From NCBI GenBank assembly GCA_964444975.1, contig CAYUJD010000007.1:1-64000 (forward strand): a stretch of DNA of 64,000 bases, given 5' to 3'. Under the pieces are notes generated by a model. The model worked only from the letters and a program-made list of their open reading frames with translations, ran no database searches and was not told the origin of the DNA. A program made the translations under genes and the position numbers. This document shows, piece by piece, positions 34,586 through 43,184 of the stretch (position 1 is its first letter; each line of letters starts with the position of its first letter). Source of the DNA: VBAS01 sp964444975. GTDB taxonomy: Bacteria; Bacteroidota; Bacteroidia; Chitinophagales; Chitinophagaceae.

Positions 34586-35704
34586 TTATAAAAATCTCTC
34601 GTATAGATTTTCGTACAGCGGCACTATGTTGCTGATGTCATACTTTTTAGCATGAGCCGCCGCTCTTGTTTTAAATTGTTTCAGGGTTTCGTTGTCACGC
34701 AGAATTTTTATTGCCTGCTGTCCCATGGTTTTCACATCACCCACAGCGCCGAGATAACCTGTTTCGCCGGGAATATTTATTTCAGAAAGTCCGCCGGCGT
34801 TGGAAGTAACCACCGGCACACCGGCAGCCATGGCTTCCAGCGCAGCCAATCCGAAGCTTTCATACTCGGAAGGAAGCAAAAACAAATCGGCAATAGCGAG
34901 AATATCTTCCATTTGTTCCTGCTTGCCCACAAAGCGTATTTCATCGCAAAGGTTCAGTTCACGGCAGAGGTCTTCGGCGGCGGGCCGTTCGGGGCCATCG
35001 CCAATCAGCATCAGCCGGCTGGGAATTTTGTCATTTACTTCTTTAAAAATTTTTATCACATCGGGTATCCGCTTCAGCTTTCTGAAGTTGGAGGCATGCA
35101 TCAGCACCCGTTCACCGTTGGGCGCAATCATTTTTTTAAACGCATCAATCGGCTTACGGTTAAAGCGGCTCACATCCACAAAGTTTACAATCACCTCGAT
35201 TTCCTTTTTGATGCTGAAATGCTTGTAGGTTTCGTCACGCAGGTTTTTCGATACGGCTGTGATGGCATCGCTTTCGTTGATGGAAAAGGTGACCACAGGC
35301 GCATAAGTTTTATCGCGGCCCACCAGCGTGATGTCGGTGCCGTGCAGCGTGGTGATGAAGGGAATGTTTTTTCCTTCTTTCTTCAGAATTTGCCTGGCCA
35401 TGTAAGCGGCCGAGGCATGCGGAATAGCATAATGCACATGCAGCAGGTCAAGGTCGTTGTTTTTAATCACATCCACCATGGTACTGGCCAGCGCCGTTTC
35501 GTACGGCGGGTAGTCAAACAATGGATAAGTGGGCACCTGCACCTCGTGGTAAAAAATATTGGGTGTAAAAGCGCCCAGCCGCACCGGTTGCTGGTAAGTG
35601 ATGAAGTGCACCAGGTGCCCTTTTTGTGCAAGGGCTTTGCCCAGTTCGGTGGCCAGCACACCGGAACCGCCGAAAGTGGGATAACAAACAATTCCGATGC
35701 GCAT
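34586..35704 (-). CDS. bshA: N-acetyl-alpha-D-glucosaminyl L-malate synthase BshA
   Basis: A 372-residue GT4 glycosyltransferase that makes GlcNAc-malate, the first step of bacillithiol synthesis. The family's N-terminus MRIGIVCYPTFGGSGVLATELG is clear, with VHYAIPHASAAYMA, FITTLHGTDITLVG and the C-terminal nucleotide-sugar site LLPSEYESFGLAALEAMAAG. The start is the ATG at 35704. Its presence makes bacillithiol the likely low-molecular-weight thiol of this organism, which bears on the persulfide enzymes of the sulfur island. Confidence 0.95.
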   Translation of the reverse strand: MRIGIVCYPTFGGSGVLATELGKALAQKGHLVHFITYQQPVRLGAFTPNIFYHEVQVPTYPLFDYPPYETALASTMVDVIKNNDLDLLHVHYAIPHASAAYMARQILKKEGKNIPFITTLHGTDITLVGRDKTYAPVVTFSINESDAITAVSKNLRDETYKHFSIKKEIEVIVNFVDVSRFNRKPIDAFKKMIAPNGERVLMHASNFRKLKRIPDVIKIFKEVNDKIPSRLMLIGDGPERPAAEDLCRELNLCDEIRFVGKQEQMEDILAIADLFLLPSEYESFGLAALEAMAAGVPVVTSNAGGLSEINIPGETGYLGAVGDVKTMGQQAIKILRDNETLKQFKTRAAAHAKKYDISNIVPLYENLYERFL

Positions 35705-35846
35705 GGTTTTGGTAATTGTCATAGAACCCGAAGGTAAACACTAAAATGTTATACATGTTTACCGCTTATATCAATAATTTGTTACAAAATACTGCATGCC
35801 GTATTTTTCAGTCTTCAAAATAAAACTTACCAAAATCATAAACAGG

Positions 35847-37208
35847 ATGAAGTCAATTTTTATTCACGTTTTGTTTTGCTTATCCATCAGCGGTATGGCA
35901 CAACAGCAGGAAGATTCAATTATGGTTAAAAGAATTTCGGATGAAATACTGCTGAACGGGAAATGCTATGACAACCTGCGCTACCTGACCAAACAAATTG
36001 GCGGGCGGCTGGCGGGCTCGCCGCAAATGACAATGGCTGAACAGTGGGGCAAAAAACTGATGGAGGAAAGCGGGGCCGACCGAGTGCTGATGCAGGAGTG
36101 TAAAGTACCGCATTGGGTACGGGGTGGAAAAGATGAAGCTAAGGTGATTGGCGGAAGCAAAAAGCAACTGGATGTAATTGCGCTGGGCAATTCCCTTGGT
36201 TCAGGTAAAAAAGCTGTGCAGGCAGAAGTGCTGCTGGTGAATTCCTTTGATGAACTGGAAAAAAAGAAAGAGGAAGTAAAAGACAAAATTGTTTTTTATA
36301 ATTATAAATTCAATGCTACATATATCCGCACTTTCCAGGCGTATGGCGAGGCTTCGCAATACCGGGGCAGCGGGCCCAGCCGGGCTGCAAAGTATGGCGC
36401 CGTGGCCGTGATGATAAGAAGCATGAGTGGTGCTGTTGACAACTATCCGCATACAGGGGCCACCCGTTATGTGGATTCGTTTGCAAAAATTCCGGCAGTG
36501 GCTGTTGGTTTGCGTGATGCCGACTGGCTGAATGAACAACTGAAAAGCGGTAACAAAATCAACATTAAAATAAAAACCTACGGTCATTTTCTTGACAGCG
36601 CCACGGGGCATAATGTAATCGGCGAGCTGACCGGTTCAGAATTTCCTGATGAGATTATAACCGTTGGCGGGCATCTTGATTCGTGGGACACCGGCGAAGG
36701 GGCACATGATGACGGCGCCGGCTGCGTGCAGACAATTGAAATATTGCGGGCATTCAAAGCGCTTGGTTACAAACCAAAACGCACTATCCGGTTTGTTTTG
36801 TTTGCCAATGAAGAAAACGGGCTGCGTGGCGGACAGAAATATGCGGAAGAAGCGAAAGCAAAAAATGAGAAACACATTTTTGCACTTGAAAGCGATGCCG
36901 GCGGTTTTACACCGCGGGCTTTTGGTTTCAGCATGAAGGAAGAACAGTTTCAGAAAGTGCTGCAGTGGAAACCGCTGATTGCGCCTTATGGCTGCAGTGA
37001 GTTCAACCGCGGAGGAGGCGGGGCAGACATCGGGCCATTACGAAATGTCGGGGCGGCATTGGCCGGCCTGTCTCCTGACTCGCAGCGCTACTTTGATGTG
37101 CATCATGCAAGAAGCGATGTGTTTGAAGCAGTGAATAAACGGGAACTGGAACTGGGAGCGGTGAATATGGCAGCACTGATTTACCTGGTGGATAAGTATG
37201 GGTTGTAA
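35847..37208 (+). CDS. M28 family zinc metallopeptidase, exported
   Basis: From the ATG at 35847 (MKSIFIHVLFCLSISGMAQQ, a signal peptide) this 453-residue protein has a PA-like insert and an M28 catalytic domain. Zinc ligands and catalytic residues appear in GGHLDSWDTGEGAHDDGAG (His, bridging Asp), NEENGLRGG (Glu base), LESDAGG (Asp) and VHHARSD (His). It resembles plasma glutamate carboxypeptidase/carboxypeptidase Q-type aminopeptidases. It probably trims peptides in the periplasm or outside. Confidence 0.92.
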   Translation: MKSIFIHVLFCLSISGMAQQQEDSIMVKRISDEILLNGKCYDNLRYLTKQIGGRLAGSPQMTMAEQWGKKLMEESGADRVLMQECKVPHWVRGGKDEAKVIGGSKKQLDVIALGNSLGSGKKAVQAEVLLVNSFDELEKKKEEVKDKIVFYNYKFNATYIRTFQAYGEASQYRGSGPSRAAKYGAVAVMIRSMSGAVDNYPHTGATRYVDSFAKIPAVAVGLRDADWLNEQLKSGNKINIKIKTYGHFLDSATGHNVIGELTGSEFPDEIITVGGHLDSWDTGEGAHDDGAGCVQTIEILRAFKALGYKPKRTIRFVLFANEENGLRGGQKYAEEAKAKNEKHIFALESDAGGFTPRAFGFSMKEEQFQKVLQWKPLIAPYGCSEFNRGGGGADIGPLRNVGAALAGLSPDSQRYFDVHHARSDVFEAVNKRELELGAVNMAALIYLVDKYGL

Positions 37209-37215
37209 ACGTCCG

Positions 37216-37235
37216 GCCCCTTAAGGGGCGTTTTT
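37216..37235 (+). terminator. Intrinsic terminator of the M28 peptidase gene
   Basis: GCCCC-TTAA-GGGGC followed by GTTTTT, 7 bases after the stop codon. Confidence 0.8.
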
Positions 37236-37241
37236 ATGCAG

Positions 37242-38591
37242 TCACTGCTGCAGCAGATTGTTAAGCGCAGTTTGAACAGAAATAAAAGGAAACGAGGTTA
37301 CAATCTTCTCCATTTGTTTTTTTATTTTTTCCGTGCAAAGGTTGCCGATACTTCCTTCGTGTGTATGTTCAACAGAAGCCGGGGGGGTAAATCTTCCTGC
37401 TTCAATATCCAGTCCCACTTTTTTATAAGCATCCCTGAATGGCATGCCGGCGTTTACCAGTTTGTTCACTTCTTCCACGCTGAAGAGGTATTTATACTTC
37501 TCATCCGCTAATATATCTTTTTTAATTTCAATATTACTCAGCATTAGTCCGGTCATTTCCATACAATCTTTCAGGGCTTTGAATGCGGGGAATAAATGCT
37601 CTTTCAGCAACTGGAGGTCGCGGTGATAACCGGATGGCAGGTTGGTGGTCATCATCATAATTTCGTTGGGCAGGGCTTTGATGCGATTGCAATGGCTGCG
37701 GATAAGCTCAAACACATCCGGATTTTTTTTGTGCGGCATAATGCTGCTGCCGGTAGTGAGTTCGGCCGGAAAAGAAATAAAACCGAAGTTCTGGTTCAGG
37801 TACAGGCAGGCATCCATGCTGAGTTTTGCCAGCGTATCGGCCACATTGGCCATTGCCTGCGCCACGATACGTTCTGTTTTTCCTCTGCCCATCTGTGCGT
37901 AAACTGAATTGTAATTCAGATCAGCAAAGCCCAGTAATTTTGTGGTTAGCGTTCTATTAATAGGAAAGGAAGAACCATAACCAGCGGCAGAGCCCAGCGG
38001 ATTTTTGTTCACCACATCATACGCTGCTTTTAAAGTTATCATGTCATCCACCAGGCTTTCGGCAAATGCACCAAACCACAGGCCGAAAGAAGAAGGCATA
38101 GCCAGCTGCAAATGCGTATAGCCGGGCAACAGGTAATCTTTATATTTTTCACTTTGTGTTTGCAGCAAATCAAAAAGAGGTTGAATGGATTTTACAAGTC
38201 CTTCCAGTTCACTACGTAAAAAAAGCCTGATGTCAACCAGCACCTGGTCGTTGCGGCTGCGGGCCGAATGGATTTTTTTGCCCGCATCGCCGAGTTGTTG
38301 GGTAAGCAGCAGCTCTACCTGGGAGTGAATGTCTTCTATGTCGTCGTGAATCGTGATCCGATAGCTATCGGATCGTGAATCTTGAAAAGCAGCGTAAATA
38401 TTCCGGAGTTCTTTTACCAGCAAATCTTTTTCATCTTTTTGCAAAAGCCCCACGCTTTCCAGCATGATTACATGCGCCATGCTGCCCAATACGTCAAACG
38501 GCGCCAGCAGCAAATCAAATTCTTTGTCCTTACCCACGGTGAATTGTTCTACTTCTTTTAATGAGGTTTTATCTTTTTGCCACAACTTCAT
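37242..38591 (-). CDS. argH: Argininosuccinate lyase
   Basis: A 449-residue fumarase-superfamily enzyme that splits argininosuccinate into arginine and fumarate. The signature GSSIMPHKKNPD holds the catalytic Ser loop; IHSARSRNDQV and TPGYTHLQ-type (LLPGYTHLQLAMP) segments are present. It is the last gene of the arginine operon and its ATG overlaps the preceding stop (ATGA). Residues 72-79 (SRSDSYRI) are encoded by a perfect 20-bp palindrome at 38355-38374 and appear as an insertion before IHDDIEDIHSQVE, where other ArgH proteins have a shorter turn. Confidence 0.96.
   Translation of the reverse strand: MKLWQKDKTSLKEVEQFTVGKDKEFDLLLAPFDVLGSMAHVIMLESVGLLQKDEKDLLVKELRNIYAAFQDSRSDSYRITIHDDIEDIHSQVELLLTQQLGDAGKKIHSARSRNDQVLVDIRLFLRSELEGLVKSIQPLFDLLQTQSEKYKDYLLPGYTHLQLAMPSSFGLWFGAFAESLVDDMITLKAAYDVVNKNPLGSAAGYGSSFPINRTLTTKLLGFADLNYNSVYAQMGRGKTERIVAQAMANVADTLAKLSMDACLYLNQNFGFISFPAELTTGSSIMPHKKNPDVFELIRSHCNRIKALPNEIMMMTTNLPSGYHRDLQLLKEHLFPAFKALKDCMEMTGLMLSNIEIKKDILADEKYKYLFSVEEVNKLVNAGMPFRDAYKKVGLDIEAGRFTPPASVEHTHEGSIGNLCTEKIKKQMEKIVTSFPFISVQTALNNLLQQ
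38355..38374. repeat. Perfect 20-bp palindrome inside argH (family B)
   Basis: The sequence has arms GATCCGATAG/CTATCGGATC and is read in frame. An 8-base direct repeat CGTGAATC occurs at 38345-38352 and 38374-38381, on either side, as a target duplication would. Related TCCCGAT...ATCGGGA palindromes are at 45515-45532 and 53042-53059. Confidence 0.7.
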
Positions 38592-39697
38592 AACACCTGG
38601 TTTAAAAGTTGAATATACAACTCAATTCCTTCCTTTATTTCATCAATATAAATATACTCGTCAGCCGTATGACTCCTGGCGCTGTCGCCGGGGCCCATCT
38701 TCAATGCCGGAAAATTCATCAGGGCTTTGTCCGAAGTGGTGGGAGAGCCATAATACGTTCTTCCCAGCTTTAATCCGGCCTTCACCAGCGGGTGGTCCGG
38801 TGCAATGGCCGTGGACCGCAGGCGGGTGCTGCGTGGCATCACTTCACATTGTACGTTTGACCTGATGGTTTCCAGCATTTCTTCAAAGCTGTACAATTCA
38901 TTCACCCGGCAATCCACTACGAATTTGCACTGGGCCGGCACCACGTTGTGTGCTTTGTTTTCCGTTTCCATCACCGTCACACTCATCTTCACCGGGCCAA
39001 GTAAACTGGAAACTTTATCAAACTGATACGATCTGAACCATTCGATATCTTTTAGTGCTTTGTACAGTGCATTATCGCCTTCTTCCCTCGCAGCATGCCC
39101 GGCTTTTCCGTGTGCTATGCAATCGAGCACCATCAATCCTTTTTCTGCTACAGCCATCTGCATTTGCGTGGGCTCGCCTACTATGGCGCAATCTATTTTT
39201 CCCATCCGCGGCAGCAACGCTTCAATTCCGTTGTGGCCGGAAATTTCTTCTTCGGCACTTGCAGCAAAAAAGAGATTATATTCCAGGTTTGGCTGGTTTA
39301 AGAAATAAAGAAACACAGCGATAAGTGATACGAGAGCACCGCCGGCATCATTGCTGCCGAGGCCATAGAGCTTCCCGTTTTTTTCGGCAGGCCGGAAAGG
39401 ATCCATCGTGTAACCTTTGTTGGGCTTTACCGTATCGTGGTGTGAGTTGAGGAGGAGCGTAGGTTTTTGTTCGTCGAAAAAATTGTTCTTAGCCCAGATA
39501 TTATTCAGGTACACCTGTGTCTTTGCACCATGGCGGCTAAGAAACTGCTCGATGATGTCAGCCGTATTCTGTTCTTCTTTGCTGAAAGAAGGTGTGGCAA
39601 TGAGCTGTTTCAATAGTCCAATGGCAGCCACCTTCAAATCGTCCGATGCGGGCGGAGACAGTTTTGAAAATTCATTATGTTTTGCAGCGTCACTCAT
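38588..39697 (-). CDS. M20 deacylase of the arginine pathway (ArgE-like)
   Basis: A 369-residue M20 metallopeptidase-fold enzyme. Zinc-site motifs are LLNSHHDTV, LYGLGSNDAGGA, ASAEEEISGHNG (Glu base and ligand) and the dimer-domain His region VVPAQCKFVVDCR. By operon position it removes the acyl group from acyl-citrulline (after the acyl-ornithine transcarbamylase) rather than from acyl-ornithine. It overlaps argB by 8 bases and argH by 4 bases, indicating tight translational coupling. Acetyl or succinyl specificity cannot be told. Confidence 0.9.
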   Translation of the reverse strand: MSDAAKHNEFSKLSPPASDDLKVAAIGLLKQLIATPSFSKEEQNTADIIEQFLSRHGAKTQVYLNNIWAKNNFFDEQKPTLLLNSHHDTVKPNKGYTMDPFRPAEKNGKLYGLGSNDAGGALVSLIAVFLYFLNQPNLEYNLFFAASAEEEISGHNGIEALLPRMGKIDCAIVGEPTQMQMAVAEKGLMVLDCIAHGKAGHAAREEGDNALYKALKDIEWFRSYQFDKVSSLLGPVKMSVTVMETENKAHNVVPAQCKFVVDCRVNELYSFEEMLETIRSNVQCEVMPRSTRLRSTAIAPDHPLVKAGLKLGRTYYGSPTTSDKALMNFPALKMGPGDSARSHTADEYIYIDEIKEGIELYIQLLNQVL

Positions 39698-40493
39698 TAA
39701 TGATGGTTGTTCCGCTTTCGCCGGAAGTCAGTTTATCCAGTTCTTCGGCTTTACCGATGATTACTTTTTTTACGCCGTTGTTCAGTGCGGCAAATGCATT
39801 GTCGAGCTTGGGCAGCATGCCGGCAAATATTTTGGCCTCCCTGTCACCCGGAAGGGGAGTTTTTAATTTTTCATATTCATTCCGGGTTAATTTTTTTATC
39901 ACTGAAGATTCATCATTTACATCCATCAGCACACCGCTTTTTTCAAAGGAGTAAACGAGGTGTACTTCATATTCGCCGCTCATGGTTGTTGCCAGTTCCT
40001 GTGCAATGGTATCGGCATTGGTATTGAGCAATTGTCCTTTTCCGTCGTGTGTAATGGGAGCTACTACTACTGCCAGGTTTTTTTCGAGTAATGATTTTAT
40101 CAGACCGGCATTTACATAATCAATATCGCCGACAAAACCAAAGTCGAGCACGGGGTGTTTTCTTTTATGCGCAAGAATCGCATCGCCATCGGTACCGCAT
40201 AGCCCGATGGCATTGCAGGCAAAGCTTTGCAAGCGGGCAACGAGGTTCTTGTTTACATAGCCCGCATAAACCATTGTTACAATCTTCAGCGTTTCTTCAT
40301 CCGTAATTCGCCGGCCATCCACCAGCTTTTGCTTTATGCCCATTTTCTCCGCCAGCCGGGTAGCCAGTTTGCCGCCGCCATGCACTAAAATCTTTTTTCC
40401 TTCCATTGCAGCAAATGATTTCAGGAATGAAGCAAGCTTTTCGTCGTCATCAATGATGTTGCCTCCGATTTTTATTACAAACAGTTTAGCCAT
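39690..40493 (-). CDS. argB: Acylglutamate kinase (ArgB family)
   Basis: A 267-residue amino-acid kinase. It has the N-terminal FVIKIGGNIIDD, the LVHGGGKLATRLAEKMG substrate loop, and VVAPITHDGKGQLLNTNADTIA for ATP and acylglutamate binding. It phosphorylates N-acetyl- or N-succinylglutamate. I prefer the ATG at 40493 (MAKLFVIKIGG); an ATG two codons upstream is also possible. It lies 7-13 bases after the transcarbamylase stop. Confidence 0.95.
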   Translation of the reverse strand: MAKLFVIKIGGNIIDDDEKLASFLKSFAAMEGKKILVHGGGKLATRLAEKMGIKQKLVDGRRITDEETLKIVTMVYAGYVNKNLVARLQSFACNAIGLCGTDGDAILAHKRKHPVLDFGFVGDIDYVNAGLIKSLLEKNLAVVVAPITHDGKGQLLNTNADTIAQELATTMSGEYEVHLVYSFEKSGVLMDVNDESSVIKKLTRNEYEKLKTPLPGDREAKIFAGMLPKLDNAFAALNNGVKKVIIGKAEELDKLTSGESGTTIINE

Positions 40494-40506
40494 AACCATC
40501 CAACCA

Positions 40507-41496
40507 TCAATCCCCCGAACTTTCGGGGTAACAATTTGTTTTCAGAATTTCGCTCAACACTATTTGCGCCGCCCACACCCTGTTGGCTGCCTGCTGCGTT
40601 ACAATACTCATTGGCCCGTCCAGAATTTCATCACTCAACTCCACATTTCTTCTTACCGGCAGGCAATGCATTACTTTGGCGTTATTCGTCAGCGCCCAGC
40701 GTTTTTTCTTCAGCTGCCATTTGGGGTCGTTGGTAAAAATCTTTCCGTAGTCATTATAAGTGCTCCAGTTTTTTACATACACAAAGTCGGCATCCTTCAG
40801 CGCTTCTTCCTGGTTATATACGATCGTAGCACCCCTGGTAAACTCTTCACTCAATTCATAGTCTTCGGGATGAGTTATGACAAAATCAGCTTTTCCCCAT
40901 GCATTCATCCATTGCGCAAAACTATTGGCCACGCATTGCGGCAGCGGTTTTATATGTGGCGCCCAGCTCAAAACGATTTTTGATTTTTGATTTTTGATTT
41001 TCGATTTATTTAGTTCCTCCCTGATGGTAATTATATCGGCTAATGATTGCAGGGGATGCAGTGTTGCGCTTTCCAGGCTTATTACCGGGATGCCGGAGTA
41101 TTTGACAAATTGTTTTATGTACAGCTCGCTGTAATCGTCTTCGCGGTTTTTCAGCGAGGGGAAGGTTCGGATAGCCAGTATGTCGAAATATTTTCCGAGT
41201 ATCGGCGACGCGTCTTTTACATGCTCCACCGTGCTGCCGCTCATGATGGCTTCATCTTCAAACTCCAGCGCCCAGCCTTCCTGCCCCACATTAAACACAA
41301 TGCAATCCATACCGAGGTTCTGCGCAGCGATTTGTGTACTCAGCCGGGTACGCATGCTCGGGTTCAGAAACAAACAGCCGATACGCTTGCCTGCCCCAAG
41401 TGATTTGTCTTTGAACGGATCAGCTTTATACGCCAAGGCCTTTTGTACCAGCGCATCAATGTCTGTAACATCTTTTACTGAAATGAACTGATTCAT
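40507..41496 (-). CDS. argF': N-acyl-ornithine transcarbamylase (SOTCase/AOTCase type)
   Basis: A 329-residue transcarbamylase of the acylornithine branch: the carbamoyl-phosphate loop reads NPSMRTRLSTQ instead of the STRTR of ordinary ornithine transcarbamylases, and the C-terminal loop is HCLPVRRN. At the position that distinguishes succinylornithine (Pro90 in the Bacteroides enzyme) from acetylornithine enzymes (Glu92 in Xanthomonas), this protein has Val90 in SGSTVEH. Residues 163-174 (KSKIKNQKSK region) are encoded by a 7-bp repeat, and the C-terminal YPESSGD by a palindrome. It sits between a four-helix-bundle gene and argB. Confidence 0.93.
   Translation of the reverse strand: MNQFISVKDVTDIDALVQKALAYKADPFKDKSLGAGKRIGCLFLNPSMRTRLSTQIAAQNLGMDCIVFNVGQEGWALEFEDEAIMSGSTVEHVKDASPILGKYFDILAIRTFPSLKNREDDYSELYIKQFVKYSGIPVISLESATLHPLQSLADIITIREELNKSKIKNQKSKIVLSWAPHIKPLPQCVANSFAQWMNAWGKADFVITHPEDYELSEEFTRGATIVYNQEEALKDADFVYVKNWSTYNDYGKIFTNDPKWQLKKKRWALTNNAKVMHCLPVRRNVELSDEILDGPMSIVTQQAANRVWAAQIVLSEILKTNCYPESSGD
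40512..40528. repeat. CCCCGAA...TTCGGGG palindrome at the 3' end of argF'
   Basis: A 7-base-arm palindrome read in frame as the last residues of the transcarbamylase (YPESSG), just before the stop codon. It may also act as a weak hairpin between argF' and argB. Confidence 0.6.
40975..41007. repeat. Heptad repeat (GATTTTT)n inside argF'
   Basis: Four and a half 7-base units: three GATTTTT, then GATTTTC and GATTTA. Read on the minus strand as a Lys/Asn/Ile-rich insert absent from the Bacteroides succinylornithine transcarbamylase as I recall it. The same heptad is found in argC (43856-43882) and in the upp upstream region (about 52976-52996). Confidence 0.75.
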
Positions 41497-41542
41497 TATT
41501 TAATGCTCAATGCTTAATGTATGTTTAGTTGAGTTACAACGC

Positions 41543-41902
41543 TTAGTCTTTGCGGATTGATTTTATTAAATTGGTCAACTTTGCTTTTCCTTCAACCAGC
41601 ATTGTTTGAAACTCACTGTATTTGTCCTTACTAAAATATTTTAATTCAAATGACAATAATGCAATGTATTCCGGTTCATGCAATGATCCCATAGCCTGAT
41701 CAAGAAGGTGTACAAAATCTTTATCTGTGTGTCTTCCACAGCCCTCTGCACTATTCATTGGGACGGAGTAAGCTGCCTTTTTCATTTGAGAAGCCAGATC
41801 GTATTGTTGTGATTTCGGAAATGATGGCAAAAATTCTGTATATACAAATAGCACAAGACCGTGTGCTTTATGCCAAACTTCATAATTTTTATAGTTCCTC
41901 AT
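41543..41902 (-). CDS. Four-helix-bundle protein (S23/IVS-type)
   Basis: A 119-residue helical protein of the 23S rRNA intervening-sequence (S23) family: YEVWHKAHGLVLFVY, LASQMKKAAYSVPMNSAEGCGR, FVHLLDQAMGSLHEPEYIALLS. These form pentameric four-helix bundles and occur as isolated genes in many Bacteroidota; their function is unclear. Here it interrupts the arginine operon between argD and argF', with short AT-rich and ATGCTCAATGCTTAATG-type repeats on both sides (about 41498-41520 and 41930-41976), which suggests insertion as a cassette. Confidence 0.92.
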   Translation of the reverse strand: MRNYKNYEVWHKAHGLVLFVYTEFLPSFPKSQQYDLASQMKKAAYSVPMNSAEGCGRHTDKDFVHLLDQAMGSLHEPEYIALLSFELKYFSKDKYSEFQTMLVEGKAKLTNLIKSIRKD

Positions 41903-41976
41903 ATTATTAAATTATATGCTGAAGATTAAATGATCTGTGCCCGATGCTGAATGTTTGATGCAGTAAGCATTCAGCA

Positions 41977-43122
41977 CTATGCATTCAGCCTTACATTTAT
42001 CTCTTCCTTTACTGCTTCAATAAAATGCTCTGCATCTCTTTTCTTCAGCGCAAGGCTTGGTAATAATCTTATTACATTGGGCTTTGCCTCCCCGGTAAAA
42101 ATTTTCTGGTTCCAGAGTAAATTTTTTCTCAGGTCATTCAGTTCTTCCGGTACATCAAAACCAATCATCAGCCCGCGGCCTCTTATATTTTTTATTTCAG
42201 GAATCGCCTCCAGTTCGTCCCGTAAATATTTTCCTGTCGTCACGGCATTACCCATCAGTTTTTCTTCATCCATCACTTCCAGTACGGCCAGCGCAGCGGC
42301 GCAGGCAAGATGATTGCCGCCGAAAGTAGTGCCCAGCATATAATGCTTTGGTTTGATATGCGGTGCAATGATAATACCGGCTACGGGAAAGCCATTACCC
42401 ATTCCTTTGGCCATGGTGTAAATGTCGGCATTCACACCGGCAAAATCATGACTGAAAAACTTACCGCTGCGGCCAAAACCACACTGTACACTGTCGGCAA
42501 TATACACAGCGCCAAATTCATCACACAGCATTCTTATCTTTTGAAGGAAAGAATTGTCCGCTACATGAATGCCACCTACGCCCTGTATGCCCTCGATGAT
42601 AACGGAAGAAATTTCCCGGCCGTATTTCTTAAAATAATTTTCAAGCGTCTCTTCATCGTTGAAGGGAAGGAAAGCAGCATTTTCCGTTTCGTTCACCGGT
42701 GCCACATAATTTTTATTGTCAGTTACTGCCACCGCCAGCGATGTACGGCCATGAAATGATTTACTGAAGGCCACTACTTTTTTTCTTCCGTTGTGAAAGC
42801 TTGCCAGCTTCAGGGCATTTTCGTTGGCTTCGGCGCCGCTGTTGCAGAGGAAAAGCTGGTAATCTTCTTTGCCCGAAACCTTGCCCAGCTTTTCAGCAAG
42901 CTGTTGCTGCAAGGGAATTCTTACCGAGTTGGAATAAAATGCAATTTTATCAAGCTGCTCTTTGATTCGCTGTACCCAGTGCGGATGCAGATGACCAATA
43001 CTGATGACGGCATGGCCGCCGTAAAGGTCAAGATACTGCTCGCCTTTGTCGTCCCACACATAAGAGCCTTTGGCTTTTACGATGGTGATTTCGTTTATGG
43101 GATATACATCGAATAAGTTCAT
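41977..43122 (-). CDS. argD: Acylornithine aminotransferase (ArgD family)
   Basis: A 381-residue class III PLP aminotransferase from the ATG at 43122 (MNLFDVYPINEITIV). The cofactor lysine is in TMAKGMGNGFPVA, with FLCNSGAEANENALKLA upstream. The usual DEVQ motif reads ADSVQCGFGRSG, with Ser in place of Glu. It converts acyl-glutamate semialdehyde to acyl-ornithine. It lies between argC (62 bases upstream, with a hairpin repeat) and the four-helix-bundle gene. Confidence 0.94.
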   Translation of the reverse strand: MNLFDVYPINEITIVKAKGSYVWDDKGEQYLDLYGGHAVISIGHLHPHWVQRIKEQLDKIAFYSNSVRIPLQQQLAEKLGKVSGKEDYQLFLCNSGAEANENALKLASFHNGRKKVVAFSKSFHGRTSLAVAVTDNKNYVAPVNETENAAFLPFNDEETLENYFKKYGREISSVIIEGIQGVGGIHVADNSFLQKIRMLCDEFGAVYIADSVQCGFGRSGKFFSHDFAGVNADIYTMAKGMGNGFPVAGIIIAPHIKPKHYMLGTTFGGNHLACAAALAVLEVMDEEKLMGNAVTTGKYLRDELEAIPEIKNIRGRGLMIGFDVPEELNDLRKNLLWNQKIFTGEAKPNVIRLLPSLALKKRDAEHFIEAVKEEINVRLNA

Positions 43123-43135
43123 TATACAATATTTT

Positions 43136-43182
43136 GCCACGAAGGCACGGAGTTGATTCCGTGATTTCCGTGCCTCTGTGGC
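43136..43182. repeat. CCACGAAGGCACGGA hairpin repeat between argC and argD
   Basis: GCCAC-GAA-GGCACGGA pairs with TCCGTGCC-TCT-GTGGC, arms interrupted by one 3-base bulge pair. This is the form of the GCCACGAAGGCAC repeats frequent between Bacteroidota genes. It may stabilise or partly terminate the operon message. Confidence 0.65.
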
Positions 43183-43184
43183 TA

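Noticed and set aside
34652..35737. 361-codon open frame on the plus strand
   Set aside because: It is antisense to bshA, whose motifs are unmistakable; its His/Phe-rich product matches no family.
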